Below, piece by piece: positions 48,380 to 61,679 of a DNA stretch of 64,000 nucleotides (within the stretch, counting starts at the first letter, position 1; the number at the start of each line of letters is the position of its first letter). The notes under the pieces were generated by a model. That model saw only the letters and a list, made by a program, of their open reading frames with translations, was not told the origin of the DNA and ran no database searches. Origin of the DNA: Varroa destructor (lineage: Eukaryota > Arthropoda > Arachnida > Mesostigmata > Varroidae); contig NW_019211457.1 in assembly GCF_002443255.2 (NCBI RefSeq), positions 1,590,727-1,654,726 on the forward strand, in the 5' to 3' direction. Position numbers and translations under genes: made by a program.

Positions 48380-49550
48380 ATCAGAAGGTAAGACTGAGTT
48401 TTTGTGGAATGGGTACAGGACACAGACCATCGCTACCGCAGGCCATCCGCAGTGAAGAAGAAGTCGGACAAGACGACTTGATGGGGGTATACCGACCGAC
48501 GAGTTAACGCAAGGCACAACAGACAACGGCTGCACGTTCTTAGTTGGGCGGAGACCCACTGAGAATACGATGTGCTGCTTATCTGTAGGACTAGAGCGGC
48601 GTAACTAGGTTTGCTGAGTTATGGTGTTGTAGTCGAATCAACACGATAGAAGAAGGCCCCCACCCATGATGCTGACCGGAGGTCACTTTAAGAACAAGAA
48701 ACCATGCCCGAACTACGTCTTTATCTTATTACAGTCGTATGAAATGTAATAAATAGATACATATTTTTTTTTTTTAATAAAAAATATAGGGGTCGTAGTT
48801 CGGCTGCGTTTTTTGTTGAAAAGAACTAACAAACAACATTACATAGGCGCTCAGTCGCGAACTATTTGTGCCCGTATATTTGATCGAACGAGCAATAATT
48901 TTCAGTTGAATTAATTTCCTAATTAATTCTATCATTGAGGGTGTATAGAACTTTAGTGCGTTAATTAACGCGAGTTAGTTTCTTCGGCTCATTAAGGGAT
49001 ACGTTATTGAACAAAAAAATAACACCCGAAATGTTTAAGCTTTTAATCTTTAGGATTCTTCATAAATTACTAGAATATAAACGGAAAGTCGTATGAAACT
49101 ACCTATTTGATCGAACACGGACATTGCCCGTTCACCGGCGCTTATGCAATATTTGCATCGTTTTCATCAGGATACACTACTCAATACGTATAAAAACAAG
49201 TCGCAACGCAAAGATGAATCTTTCCGCTATTGTGTTGGTGAAGGATTTCCTTAAAAGACTGGCCCTCTCCTCACGCAACAAACCGATTGTCTACGACCGA
49301 TTTCAAACCTAAAGCACCTCACGTAACGATCTTTAAAGTTTAAGTACGCAAATACGCTGGTACTGCACTGTCAAAAAGGCCACTACTTGCAACTGACAAT
49401 AGTTAACTAAGCTATAGCTAGCATAAGTATGAATGCAGAAATAACATAAATGCAGTATCATATTGGTGAACAAGGTTTCATGCTTTTGATTGAACTGTTC
49501 CTGGCTCCTGCCGTGTCCCATAGGGTTCTATGTACGCAGAACATAACAGT
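48380..49550. other. no gene seen
   Basis: GC-moderate to 48.6 kb, then A+T-rich with a T12 run at 48764-48775. Only short frames occur. Confidence 0.4.
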
Positions 49551-49559
49551 TACGATCGC

Positions 49560-50640
49560 TTAGCGTGTCCTCTTCTTATCGACGTTGTCGTTCCGATAGT
49601 TTGCCAGCCGCTCGCCCGCTGATGATGAAAAAGCCGCCACTGCGTTAATCCGAAGTAAGCCCTCGTTAAGTCCAAGAGACACACAAAGAGCTGCTAGCGC
49701 GCGCTCAGTCTCTGTGTTCCTCGTTTGGCCCTGCACACTGTTTATGTAACATGGACCGCGCAATAGCGAACAACGAAGTACGTCGGGTTACTCCGCGGGA
49801 CTCCATACGGACTTGTCGATGGCGAACCGCTAAGAATAAGCGGTCTTCTTCAATGTCGGTCCACCCGATTGCCTGGTTGCCGGCTGCTTGATAGGCAGCG
49901 AGTTTCTCTCTCTTTTTTTCTTTTTCTTTTCTGCTGCCTTCTTTCGACAAGGCATGTCAAGTTAAGTGCGTCTTTCACTTCGACGGCTGTGGACGGCCAC
50001 GGCGTCATCTCGTAGCAGAAGCTACGACAACGGTCGTAACAGCTCCGCCAGTAAAGCCATCATCCCGCCGGCAAGCAGGAACGAGCAAAGAGTCGCACTA
50101 ACTCTGGTAAAAAATGCATAAACTTCTTAACTAGGCTTTCGTTCGCTCCACGCTTTGGCATCGTGTCCAAGCTTACTTCCTTCACTAAGGGGAGATTGGC
50201 GTAGACCCATTTCCATACCCTCGAACCTCTTCGAACCCAGCTTCGAGAAGAAGCTCAAGAGCGCCCTCTCTCCCGAAAGCGTCGGAGGCTGGACGATCTA
50301 GCTATCTATTGTTAAGAAACAAGTCGACGACAACGGTGGAGGACTATGATGCTCGACAGTGGCCAGCAGCACCCAGCTCGATTCAGCACCCGCGAGAAAC
50401 AACAGGATTCATTTATAATCCTCTCTCGGCGGTTTTTCTTGCTGGGTGGATCGGCCTTCAGATCGTGTCTGGTTAGTTGAGACCGCCCGTCTCATTCGGC
50501 GAATCCTTTTTCAACGGCATCTCGAGTCGGACCCCTGAAAAGCCTCGATCGAGACTATCCTTACGAGGCTGTTGTTGAAGTAGAAGCAGCTACTGACAAA
50601 CAGGACTCGAGGATATCAAATCACAGCCTTTTGGTAGTTT
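49560..50640. other. CpG-rich patch, possible promoter or first-exon region
   Basis: CpG dinucleotides are visibly dense here. The region holds several overlapping start-bearing short frames on both strands. Forward: ATG at 49752 with TAAC before it and G after, 46 codons, with a donor-like GAA/GTACGT inside. Reverse: ATG at 49955 opening MPCRKKAAEKKKKKRERNSL and on, 41 codons. None can be preferred. CpG-dense patches of this kind can mark promoters even in animals with little DNA methylation, but nothing here proves transcription. Confidence 0.25.
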
Positions 50641-51088
50641 CTTTTGGTAACCGGTACTGTGCAAGAAATCCCTAGGTAAAGGGAAGATTCTAAACGAAAA
50701 GGCTTGGATAAGGATAAACCAAGAAAACCTTTCGAGAATTTATGACTGATACATCTATTTCCTATCGGTAACGTAGCTTAGATGTAAGTATATCGATAGA
50801 CGCGCACGTATTAGGCTGCGTCGGGTGGCATATGCAAAAGGAGTGCTGGGGACGCGGTAATTTCAAATACTCGAGTTCGCCGGTACGTCATCCAACTGAG
50901 CTCAGACAATGTTATGATAGTTCAGGTAAACAACTATTGACGATTGCGCTTCTTTAGTTATTGCTAACTTTCAGGTCTGGCAGATAAAAATTGAACGGGA
51001 TTTAATTCGAAATTCGACTCGAGACATGGCAAGACGTACTGACCATAAAAATTACTCAAATATTTCTATATTCGCTTATATCATGTTG

Positions 51089-51130
51089 TTTTTTTTTTTT
51101 TTTTTTTTTATATAAAAATATATATATAAA
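51089..51130. repeat. T21 homopolymer plus AT run
   Basis: Twenty-one consecutive T followed by an interrupted TA/AT stretch. This could be the tail of a retroposed sequence on the reverse strand, but no element body or target-site duplication is recognisable. Confidence 0.8.
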
Positions 51131-53673
51131 TTTGTTTTATAAAAATTGTAGTTTCGCATGTGGCGTGAGGCTTTATTATGATTTTTACTATTGTATTAAA
51201 CTTACACCGTTTGTTGTAATTAAGTATAGACATATTGCACTTGTTTAATAACTAATTTTTCTAAGCTGCTTCGACAACTGTCGACTCTGGTACTAGCGCA
51301 AAATTATAAAGAAAACTGTAGCAGAAAAATCGACAGCTTCAAGGCATCGGAGAATCCAAACCCTTTGCATCTTTTTTATGTTACGTGTATACTATTTTAT
51401 GCGTGCACGCGTTCATCTAGCCCACATCATTTCATTTTACTGCATCAACAGAACAGGATTTTCTCGCAGGTGCACCCCCGAGCTTAGCAAAGATGGCTTG
51501 ATCTCTAAAAGTTCTGTTCTCACTCGCTCTTGTTCTAGAAGGGCAACAAATGTCCATTGAATAAGCATATCTCTTTTTGATACAGAACACCCCATTATCT
51601 CAATCGTACCTTGATAGCTGGCACGCGCCAGCCCTAGTTGCCGCCCTGTCTTACCTACCTGCTATCGACTGTATTGACAAGATGTCAGAAATCGATGTCC
51701 GTAAGATCCCCTTGTGTCCTCATGGTCTAACACATCGACGACATAATCCAACCAACAATAACACGCCACATTACCCTAACAAGGCATCGAGCTGGAGCTA
51801 CAGATCTGGCCGGCCAATCTGACCAATAGGAGCATTTTCAAGGCTCTTACAGGCCGGGGAGGTTCTTAGACCCGGCAAACTTCGGATGTCCGCGGCGCCG
51901 ACTCCAAGAGATTATTGGAAGGGAGGAGAGTCCACACTTGCACCGAGCTGCTTGCGGCCTTCATCCCGTTTAGCCGATCTGTAGGCCTTATCGAAGTGGT
52001 CCGAACGAGCCCTACCCATTCTTGGTCGGTTTTATTTCTCTTTGCGATCGCCTGCGTGCCTTGGACGATGGCGCTGCTAAAACACTATCCCTTACCCTAG
52101 TGGTCAGTCTTTGGCGGGAGGCTGCGACATAAGTGGGTACATAAATAGGGTATCTTAGTACTCGCAAGAAACATGCATGTCTTATTTTGTATTATGTCTC
52201 AAGCGAAAAGAAAATGCAATGTTATTATGATGACAATACAGGCTGCCATTTCTTAACGGACTCATATAGAGGATCTCCTACAGAACACTGCAGCATCATT
52301 TATTCATATATTGTCCGTTATATATATTACCGTTTTTTATGTAGTGTTTGCCATTACTAAGTAAGGCAGGCTTTAATAAGATTAACATGAAGGTCAGTGG
52401 AATTTTCTGATTTGGTTACCTTTATTTCGAAAAGCATTTGTCTTTTATCTAAGAAGCTTAGTTCTCAGTAAAAGTTTGAATATTTTCAATTGATATTTTT
52501 TCTTATTAAAAGGAAAATGTCGACGACATAGGATGCTGGGAAACATACAGTATAGCTGCATAACATTTAGTGATGTCCTTATCATGTCTGCGTAATTTAC
52601 TCGGAACAAAAATCACTACCTCTTTCGTTCTGATGTTTTTTCGCTTGCCCAAATAAAATAATTAGGTTTGCCTAAAAATTAATTTCCAAATACTTGGCAG
52701 CTACAAGCATTTAAAACGGTCTCATGCCTCAGAGAAAATTACAAAGAGGATAGCGGTTTTATGGATATTATCGTGCTCGATACCATGAAATGCAACTTCA
52801 TCTGTCTGTGGACAGCCAACAGTGGTTCGAACCCTTTGAAGTGGACTATCAATGAAAAAGCTTTGGGTGTAACGGTTGTAGCCCGTATTTCTATATTTCA
52901 ACTAAATTGAGAATTAGAAATGCTCCTTAGACGAAAAGGCATCTCCCTCTGCGTACAAAAGTTAACAAAAAGACGGCTCTGATACCGTCTCTCAGAGTCG
53001 ACTAGTTTGGCCAGGTAACTAACCTAGTCTCAAAGACTTTCTACAGCGTACCTGACTGTCTACTGAGCTCAACGATTGCGCAAACCTCCCCATGTCAAAA
53101 TAGCACTCCATGGCACTATTTCCACGTAGACACAGTGTGTTATTCTATTTGAATAGTCCTCACCAACTGGTTTCTTTTGACAGCCGACGCATAACGTTCT
53201 GCGACACCTCGGTGAATTGTCGTAAGCCACAGTCAAGAACTGAGAATAAGGTGATCGCTGAAGAGTGCACGCAGATGGGGTATTTTTGCGCAAAGCTCAG
53301 GGCCCTGACATGTCTCTCAACCCAAAAAGGTCGCTTTCTGAGAATCAGGTAGACTTGAGCGACATCCCGCTGATGTCAAGCGCCCGTCATCTTTGGTAAT
53401 GGCTTTAGCCTTTTCTGTCGGACACAGAGCGGAAGCGAACAACCTGTCACATCGAAGCTTACTACCGGTGACGATAAACTCTTCCTTTGAAGTAGGACTT
53501 ACCTCTGAGCTCACCACAAGGAGTAATCGTTTTCCCAAGGGATCGCTTGTCGTTAAAATGGGCGAGGGCGTTCTGGGGGTGTAGTGCAAATGGTGGCAGT
53601 TGCACTAACCTCCACAACCTTCCATCCTGTCCTTTCTTCGGCTGACTTAAGAAGCACTGCACTCTTAAACAGG

Positions 53674-53694
53674 CATACATACATACATACATAC
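53674..53694. repeat. (CATA)n microsatellite
   Basis: Five tandem CATA units. The tract falls inside reverse-strand open frames, where it would give a Tyr/Met/Cys pattern; those frames are not called. Confidence 0.85.
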
Positions 53695-56600
53695 GCACAT
53701 AAGCCGCATCGAATGAAAATCAACTTCTAACTTTATGAAGGCAGGAGAGATATTAAAGTCAACCGCGATAATAGACGAAGCGTTGGAAGCGTTGACATGT
53801 CGAAACAGCAGGTTTCCCCGGTACGCGAGGTACTCGATAACTTGAATTGTTTCAGCCCTCTAGAAGACAGGTTTGGAATAAGTTGCTTCGAGTGACGGAT
53901 GCTAACGATTGTTTGAGTTCCTTGGGGAACTCAGCGCGCCTTTTCTGCGCAGGCGAACTCGATAAGCTGTGGTCATTTTAAGCCGTTCTACTGCCTTTGG
54001 AAAGACACAATTGACATTGCCTTCTTCATATGAACGACTCACGCTATTACTTACCTTTCAGCAGGCGTAAATGATAATCTATGATTTGAACTGGGTGAGC
54101 AGTTTCTCGCTGTTGAATTGGAGATAAAGAAAATTGAAACTACAAGGCCTCGATGAGCTTCTGGATATCAATATGCTAAGAGCTTTATTCTTCGATCTTG
54201 ATTTAAGCTATCGATATTGAATCAGTTAGGTGGTTATAGTTATTGCAAAAAAAAAAAGTTCTGCTGCGTAATTTACTATATTTCAACCAATCTGCCTTAC
54301 AGTCACCTTTACCGTCCTCAAATTGCTGCTGAAGTAGTTCCGTTATTGCCATCCATACTTTGGGCAACAGGTTATCGACACTTCGACTAAAGTATGGAGT
54401 TCGTCTATCTGCCTAGCAACAAAGGCTTAATCTGTTGCACACCAAATCCATATACTTATGACTAGCATTTTAAATACTACATATCCGTTATGTTATGATC
54501 ATACTCTATCAACTCGATAGCCTACGGCTGGAACTTTGTGCCAAACACCAGACCAATATCATTGCCTGAATCGCCTGTGTGGCCCAACCTTTCAACTGAA
54601 ACGTCAACTTCTAACCACGTTTCGTCAAACCTACCTGGTCCATACGATGTCTAATCGGTAAGCCTGCAGTGGTTACTTGCTTTCTGCCGGGCAACACCCA
54701 AAAGTCTATGACCTTATCTAGTTTACCTTTATAAACGGCCAACTAGAACTTGTATTCGTAAAGACCTTTTCAGGAAGCCCTCCTCTTCGAGCTCTAGGAA
54801 AGTTACGCCCCGGGCTGTGGCCAGACACCCTATGAGATTTGCCCTACCTGCCGATGGCCGCATACCCCTGTATAACAACAGCTGACAACAGTGACTCTTC
54901 GTATGTTCTGCCCGCTCTATCTTGCTCTCTTTGGCCCCTGAATGCTGATGATCTCGAATTAATAATGTTCCACTACAGCGTTAGGTTGGTGCAGCGTAGC
55001 TCGTTATGTTCCTAGATTTGAGCTGCCCTGGAGCTCAGCAGACTTTCTCTGTTGCATTACGAACGAACTAGCATTCTGTCTGTTCACATAAGTCCGTCTC
55101 TATGTGAGTGTGTGTGTATGTCAATGTAAGTCGTCGAGCGACCGAACAAACTTCTCTCCCAGATAGAAACTCCCTCTATTGAGGCTAGAAGATGGTGGGC
55201 GTCAGGATTAAGTACGATCGGATTCAAAGCTTTGGCCATACTTGCTGCGACCACTGCTGTAACGTGTGCGACGCTTCGATCACCGCCACGAGTAACACCA
55301 GAACCACGCTTACTAGCCTCCACTCGGAGGACGGACGTGGGCCGCCCTTCGTCGATAGTGTTATTTAACCTTCGGATTCGACAGATGAATTAGCGACAGG
55401 ACAACCCAGGTCACCAGCTAGTGTTCCTGGATAACTCCTCACCATTCCCTATTAAATCTTTCCGTAGCCGTTAGCCGTATAACCGCTTTGATCATGAACG
55501 AACGCTTACAATCTGGGTTCAGGCCGTGCCCAGAAAAAATTGTATGTCTCCCGACCCTTGCCTATGAAATACATTCAACTGAAGTGGGTATCCAAACTCA
55601 AGTAAAAAAGAAAAATTAAGGATAGCCATGCTAAACGACTGTAGCAGTTATAATGAGTGAATACTTATCTAAATGTGTTACAATATGAATAAAATATATC
55701 TAGAAATAGTGAGGTTTAGACTAACTTGTTTTGAAGAAGACGGTTTCATTAATAATGGAAAGGAAGATAAAAAGATTGGCGTTTTATGCGTATTTCAGGT
55801 GCCAGCTACATGGCCGATAGTTTGCCGTCGTATTCTGACACAAAACTAAGTCTAGCAGAAGTTCTGCCCTTCATACAGACGATTATCAAAGAAATTTCAT
55901 AGGTGTTAAAAGCGCCACAGCTTCAACCTTTAAAGCAAAGGCTAAGATACTTTTTTTTGTTTAAGAAAGATTACCAAAGTAGCGCAACATCTGGGCCGTT
56001 AACCCTTAAACTCTCAAAAACAACTGGCCACTCATTAGAATAGAATCCCGCACAAAACAGAAGACGAGCCAGTTTCACCAATAGGTACTTTAGCGGCCCA
56101 TTAAAGTTGAATTTGCATTGTTTCTCTCCCACAGCGGACACATGCATAACATGCTATCATTATGCCCATGTAATCATAACAGGATTGCTGCGATGGTTCA
56201 GTAATAATTATCGGACACTGGCAGTTGAATGAATGCTCGTGTTAGCGAATCAGTTATATGATGAGAGCCTAGTTGCCCTTTTAGCCGTGAAGGTCAAAGG
56301 ATCTGATATTTACAACGGAATTACAATGCCCAAGTGTTTTTGAGTCAGATGGATGATTCCAGGGATCCAACCGAAGAAGACGCGTACACCATCGAAATCC
56401 TCAACTTCGATACGGAACCCTAAAAGGACCTTCTTATTTATAATGCATTACATTGGCCAACGTCGCATTACTAACCAATGGTATAACCTTAGTAATCAGT
56501 AGTTTGTTAATAAACCAATTTAAATCTTAATTGTCATCAAATTCATAGCGATGTACAGTTGCGTCTAAAAGAAAAGATACAAAACAACAGTTGCGGCAGG

Positions 56601-57829
56601 GGCTTTGTGATGGCTGAAACTTACGCCCCGTTTGTTCGCGCTTCTGTGTGCTCTCGGGTATATTTGTAGATATAATAGAATCAATAACCCATTGAAAACG
56701 TTTCCTTAAAAGTGGCTCTGCCTCCGTTGAGCACCAGCACACTTTGTAAGGCATCGAATACAACCACGCCGTGTTTTGGCCACACCGATGGTGGCAGTTA
56801 ACGTGAACCAGTAGCTTCTATTTTTATAAGACCCGATTTTTCCTCCAAAAATCTCTGTTTGCGTCCTTTTTACCATCTCCTTCAGCTGAACGAACTTGCA
56901 GCGCACTTAAACGTCAGGCATCAGGCGCCATGCACATTTCTGTGAACAAATCAAGGTTTAACCTTCGTCTTAGCTCTCAGTCAACATTGAGCACCGATTC
57001 ACGCTAGGCGATCGTATCTTCTCGCGTTTCTGCGCCTCGTAGATTTCCTTTAGCCTCAAACCCTTTTCGTGCGCCCCGTAGGGCGTGGAGGTAATGTTTC
57101 GCCTAGTAGCAGTAGCTAGCTGGTTGGCTGGGGCCAACAGCAATTACGAATTCGCTGTGGCGGAACTAAATTTCATTTAGTCACCGCGGCTCGCCCCCGC
57201 CTCGACCCAGGCTCAATCGGCGCCCTCTCGCGTTTCGACCCACGGATACTTTGCCCTTTGAAACCGCCTTACTTAGACACACTTCTACCTCTGCCAAGTC
57301 ACCCGTTAGTTCAACTCACAACTGCTGCTGTTCCGCTAACCTCACTACGGTTGAGGTCTAAGCTGGCAAAAGTCGGCTTTTGCATTGCCACCAGTGGGAC
57401 CATCATCTTGGCCTGGTTATTCGAGCAAGTGCGTCCTGGCTGGTCTCTGTGTCTCTTGGACGGTGGCGACTGCAGACCATCATGTACTGACTGTCTAGAA
57501 GCAAGTGTGGTACCCGCAAATCCGTGCGTTGACTACTGAGATTACACACAGGCGACACATTGAACCCGCGTAATGTCTACGGTGGACAGTAACTATTTTT
57601 GGTTCACGGTTTAGTGATTAGAGCACGTGTGGAGGCTAGCGAATCTCCTGAATATGTGGACCGCTGCGTTCAGTTCCGAGGGAAGCCAACGCACGGTCAG
57701 ACAGACAAAGGAGCAGACGTACATATACACATTGCTAGTTGAATGTAACCAGACTCCTGCGTAGATCCGCTGCTTCCCCACTCCCTTCCTCTGGACGGGA
57801 GCCCTTAAAAAGGATCTGGGTTCGCTTAG

Positions 57830-58027
57830 ATCCCAGCAGCAAACACTACTGTTGGCTTTTCGCTTGGTGGGCCCTTAGCAGAGGCGCGACGGGCCGAAGA
57901 CGCCACGCTTCATGGAACACCAGTGCTCCCACATAAGCAAGCCCCATTACCGATGCAACCCCTTCCAAGGACCAACAAGCACCTCACGCTATCGCCTATT
58001 CAAATGGTTACACTGAAGACAGCATAA
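57830..58027 (+). CDS. candidate terminal exon, Pro/Leu-rich product
   Basis: Not recognised. Immediately after an in-frame TAG, whose last two bases could also serve as the AG of an acceptor (GGTTCGCTTAG), one frame is open for 65 codons to TAA at 58025-58027. Residues 3-20 read AANTTVGFSLGGPLAEAR, followed by a Pro-rich stretch (PVLPHKQAPLPMQPLPRTN). Third positions are frequently G or C. The acceptor lacks a good pyrimidine tract, and another forward frame (57739-57936) overlaps, so this is weak. Confidence 0.18.
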   Translation: MPAANTTVGFSLGGPLAEARRAEDATLHGTPVLPHKQAPLPMQPLPRTNKHLTLSPIQMVTLKTA

Positions 58028-58034
58028 AACTGGC

Positions 58035-59390
58035 GACAGGCCATGCAGTCAATAAAAGTGCCACCGCAGCTCTGCGTAGGCTATGATTTGATGGGTCTGC
58101 TATCTCCATCATGAACATCATCATCAGAGCCGCTTCTATCTGCAACTTTCATCGCCAGCTTGTCTTAGAGGAGCTAATGAGGTTTATTGTAAAGTGGAAG
58201 TAGCTATTTTAAAAGAACGTTGTCTTATTTATGCTTTGAGTTAGGCAAAACTCAAACTGGATGTATTGATGGGTTATTTGTCGGAAGTGCTGTCCTCTTA
58301 AGGTGCGAGTGTTAAATCTTAACTCAATTAAGCCTCACTTCGCAGACTCTTCATGCGTTCAGGTTTATCCCGAAGGTTCTGATTTTTTAGTTATGGCCTA
58401 ATCTCCTGAATTATTTGGTTTGGCCGGCACGTTTCTCTTCTAATAACTGATTTCGAACTTGTCTGATGACATACTCGGGCGAGTTTTTCGTAAAACACAA
58501 TAGTATTGATCCGATATGTTTAGGATGTTCGTAGGTTTGTGAACCTTTTTGATCATATAATTAATGTGTGATGCATGGTAATTCGTTCATATAAACAAGC
58601 TTCGAATATAATAGGTAAAAGTCTTTGCCTGTGCAACTGAATACGCTGGCTCTCGGAGGAACAAAGCGGTGGGCAGTGTTCCTCTGATCTGACGCTATCC
58701 GCACTGAGAAAGTTCAAGAAAAATATTGGATGAATCTTTACACCTATATACGAGTATTCATTGTAGTGGGATGTCGGCACATCATCATATGGTTAAGTTC
58801 TGTTGTGTAAACTTGTTACGCTTTAACCTTTAACATTGTGTTGCTAAAGCTACGTATATATTTCTGAACTTGTCTGATGGCTCGATCTGGGCGGTGCGAA
58901 ATAATTGTGCGGACATCTCGTCGACAATTGCATGAAAGCTCCTTCTCTCGCTAAACTTCCTTGTCGCAAGTTCTAGATAAAGTTCTGTGATGGCATCTCT
59001 CTGTCGGATGCCCGCCGCCCACTGGAGTTCGTGTCTTATTCGACTTTCGTGCGCGGCGAGCTAACTAAGGTCAGGAGAGGAGACTGGCCCAAAAGGGAGC
59101 GAAGCCCAATGAGCGTGCTAAATGTAGCAGCAAACTTATGGAATGCAGCATTACAATTGCCGCCAGGGAAAGCCTCTGCTATAGCAATAACATTTCGACC
59201 GGTCTAACCGTAAGGGTTAACTATTAATGACTTTGCTGTCCAGTAAAGGATAAGCGAACAAGTGATGTACCTCCCCCGCAGTCACGCAGACAGGCCGAGA
59301 AATACAGAGGGAACACAATATAAACACAACGATTCGCCCCTCGACGGCATTGGCACATAGCAGGATAGGAAAGGGACTAAATGAAAAGTG
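58035..59390. other. no gene seen
   Basis: A+T-leaning, short frames only. The word GAACTTGTCTGATG occurs at 58455-58468 and again at 58866-58879, in somewhat similar surroundings. This may be a decayed duplicate or coincidence. Confidence 0.35.
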
Positions 59391-59397
59391 AGTGGAG

Positions 59398-59757
59398 ATG
59401 CCTAGATGGGCACAGGAGAGACGTCAAGCAATCGAACGGAACTCGTACTGGACGAGGAGCACCAACGCAGATTCTTCATTGTCGCAACAAAGCTCACAGA
59501 AGCAGCAACTGCTGCAAGTAGAGAGACTGTTCAGGCGTGCTAAAAATAACCTTATCGAAAAGGACTGCTCTCTCAGAAAATTCTGTCCTGTGGAGGGAAA
59601 AGTCCTTGCGAAACAGTCCATCTTGGATCACCAAAGAATGCCGGCTTTTCACTGTACATCGCCTCTGTTAAGCCTTTCACAGCTTTGTCCTGCTTCTTGC
59701 ACAGGACTTCTATCTGGTCTAAAAGTAACCACATGTGCGCGCGTTAGGTGCATTTAA
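59398..59757 (+). CDS. ORF of 119 codons, Gln/Ser-rich then Cys-rich
   Basis: Not recognised. From ATG at 59398 the frame reads MPRWAQERRQAIERNSYWTR, then a Gln/Ser stretch (SSLSQQSSQKQQLLQ), a helical basic segment and a Cys-richer end, stopping at TAA (59755-59757). A shorter forward frame (ATG 59381) and a reverse frame (59424-59621) overlap. No signal peptide, splice border or domain supports it. Its length is within chance expectation. Confidence 0.18.
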   Translation: MPRWAQERRQAIERNSYWTRSTNADSSLSQQSSQKQQLLQVERLFRRAKNNLIEKDCSLRKFCPVEGKVLAKQSILDHQRMPAFHCTSPLLSLSQLCPASCTGLLSGLKVTTCARVRCI

Positions 59758-59764
59758 TTACGAT

Positions 59765-61640
59765 TGCAGCGAACGTTCGAGTACAAGAGTAAATCAACTG
59801 TCCACATCTAGCCGCTTCTATCTCGCCAGACAATCAAACCACTGGTGGAAACGGCCTTCTTTAGGTAATTTAAATGGCAATCTTCAGATGTGGAGTCTTC
59901 TAAATGAGTTCGCAGCTGTCCGTACGAATTAGATTTAGAAATGATGAATTTGCCCTGAGTACTTATCTCTGTTTTATACTATTTAAGCGTACTATATTTA
60001 GGTAGATTGGAGGCAGGCATGGAATGTCCTAGATAAATGGAAAGCCAATGCATCTATATCATCGAGCTAGTTCCTCGATCATGAAGTCATCTACAGCCTT
60101 TTAGTGCCATTGATCAATATTTCCTAGTGGTCCACCGTCACGTATAATCAGCTTCGAACTTCATTTGTCTGAAAACAAACACTTACCAGTGCATATATAC
60201 TCGTAAAGGTAGAGCAGCTCTGCAGTATGGGTCGAACATTCTTTTTTCTAAAGGCCACCATCTGCGATCAGTTACCTTCGATGAGCGCACTCACAGACCC
60301 ACTATCCAGATGTGCCTTTTCATGGCCTACGCCGCACGTTTGACGTAACCTTTGGCCCTCGAGAAGCGCTTGAACTCATACTGATGACTAGCAATAATCC
60401 TTATGGCACTACACGACTCACTCCACACCTGAACGTGTTCGGTATGTAGTGCGAACCTATTCCTGGATCGCTGCCACAAGAAGCTTCTGTCGGAAGAGAT
60501 TTTCGGAGAGATGTCGCTTTCCGGTGATCACCTGCATATAGTCACCAGACGAGCGACGCGGTGGTTTACGGGAGCACGCACAGTGCTCACGATAGAACCA
60601 GCGAGACTATTTTGTCTCAACACAAATCTGCTATATCGTCGAGTTATACAACTATAATTGTTAGCCTTCTCGAGTGCATTGAAGTTCATTTCGTACGCGG
60701 TTGCGCCTTTTCGAAACTAAGGGCACGCAAGAGCCTTTCGAGGCCGTCAGTGACCTTTGTTAGCTCCAGCGCTCATTCTGGCTGTATCGTCGGTACAGAT
60801 AACACTGGTGACAGGTGCGTGGTGATGGCGTCGGAAGAAGCAAGACACATTTGCATTCTACTCGGCCTTCGAATAGTGAGAAGGTCCGCCGTTTTGCGGC
60901 CTTTCTATTGTACTTCTGTTAATTATAGTAAAATAAGATGGCGAACGAAGGTTCAGTCCATCTTCTCAGGTCAGGTAGTCAAGTGAAGAAAAGTCATTTG
61001 AGGCCGTTACCCTCTCTTATCGAATTTTTGAACGTGTGTCCATTTTTATTTCTACACGAGGGAAAACAATTAGCCTGAGTACCTGCTACTCTAAAAGAAA
61101 TAATCCGCGTGCTGATACTTTAATCTATAGAATTCCTTTTAAGCTTACAGGAGCTCGCGGACGTTCTGGATAGCGGGACTTCTTTCTTCTCTCATCAACA
61201 ACATCTCCTGCTCGCAACATCGGCGTTAGGCAATATCTAGTCGTCCACCAACCCAGCTACTAACCTTTCTTTCAAACTTTCGCGGCTGTCACCTTTTAGT
61301 TTATACCAGGTTCTGTCCTGTTTTTATTTCCATCTATACTAATGTCACAATCGGCGCGGAACTCGGGGGCAAATTAGTCAGGGCATCCATTCTTTCTGCT
61401 CCCTTCAACAGTAGTGATCACTGCTGTCGTAGCACTGACCCTAGTTCTCCGTGGGCTCTGCCGTTTTCCCGCTCGTTATTCGTCATTTTCGTTAGCAGCA
61501 ATGTTATCTCACGAAACAGGAGAGGCATATGTGTGAGGAGGACTAACAGTCGACGAGATGGAGCACAAAGAAATAAGAAATAAATCCGCACACTTACCAC
61601 TCTGCCCCGCTGAATGTATCTTACTATTTGCCTTCTTTCG
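59765..61640. other. no assignable gene
   Basis: A forward frame at 60561-60986 and a reverse acceptor-like site (TTTTACTATAATTAACAG) near 60914-60931 compete over the same DNA, so neither is called. 59.9-60.5 and 61.0-61.4 kb show nothing distinct. Confidence 0.35.
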
Positions 61641-61647
61641 TTTACCA

Positions 61648-61672
61648 GGGGCGGGCGGAGGGGGGAGGGGGG
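61648..61672 (+). promoter_or_regulatory. G-quadruplex-forming motif
   Basis: Four G runs (GGGG, GGG, GGGGGG, GGGGGG) separated by loops of 1, 4 and 1 bases within 25 bases. This meets the usual G3+ loop 1-7 rule with short loops, which favours a stable fold. It is on the forward strand, about 770 bases from the start of the reverse-strand ORF at 62438 and downstream of it. Whether it regulates anything is unknown. Confidence 0.6.
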
Positions 61673-61679
61673 TAGTGAG

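Larger units (their letters stand above)
50650..57820. other. long stretch without an assignable gene
   Basis: A T21 run followed by an AT run lies at 51089-51130. A (CATA)n microsatellite lies at 53674-53694. Frames at 53069-53589 overlap on both strands. 52.1-53.0, 54.0-54.9 and 55.5-56.5 kb are A+T-rich and dense in stops. 57.0-57.6 kb is GC-richer with one forward frame (57258-57539) lacking borders. No RNA gene was recognised. Confidence 0.35.

Noticed and set aside
51089..51130. Poly-T plus AT run as the tail of a retroposed gene
   Set aside because: No body with homology, no second end and no target-site duplication could be found.
52824..52834. tRNA B-box-like sequence (GGTTCGAACCC)
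   Set aside because: Neither strand gives a paired T-stem or acceptor stem, and no A box lies at the right distance.
53674..53694. CATA repeats as part of a CRISPR-like or coding repeat
   Set aside because: Simple tetranucleotide microsatellite without spacers; no CRISPR array exists in this eukaryotic-looking window.
58455..58879. Repeated word GAACTTGTCTGATG as evidence of a duplicated element
   Set aside because: The match does not extend convincingly beyond about 14 bases; coincidence is likely.
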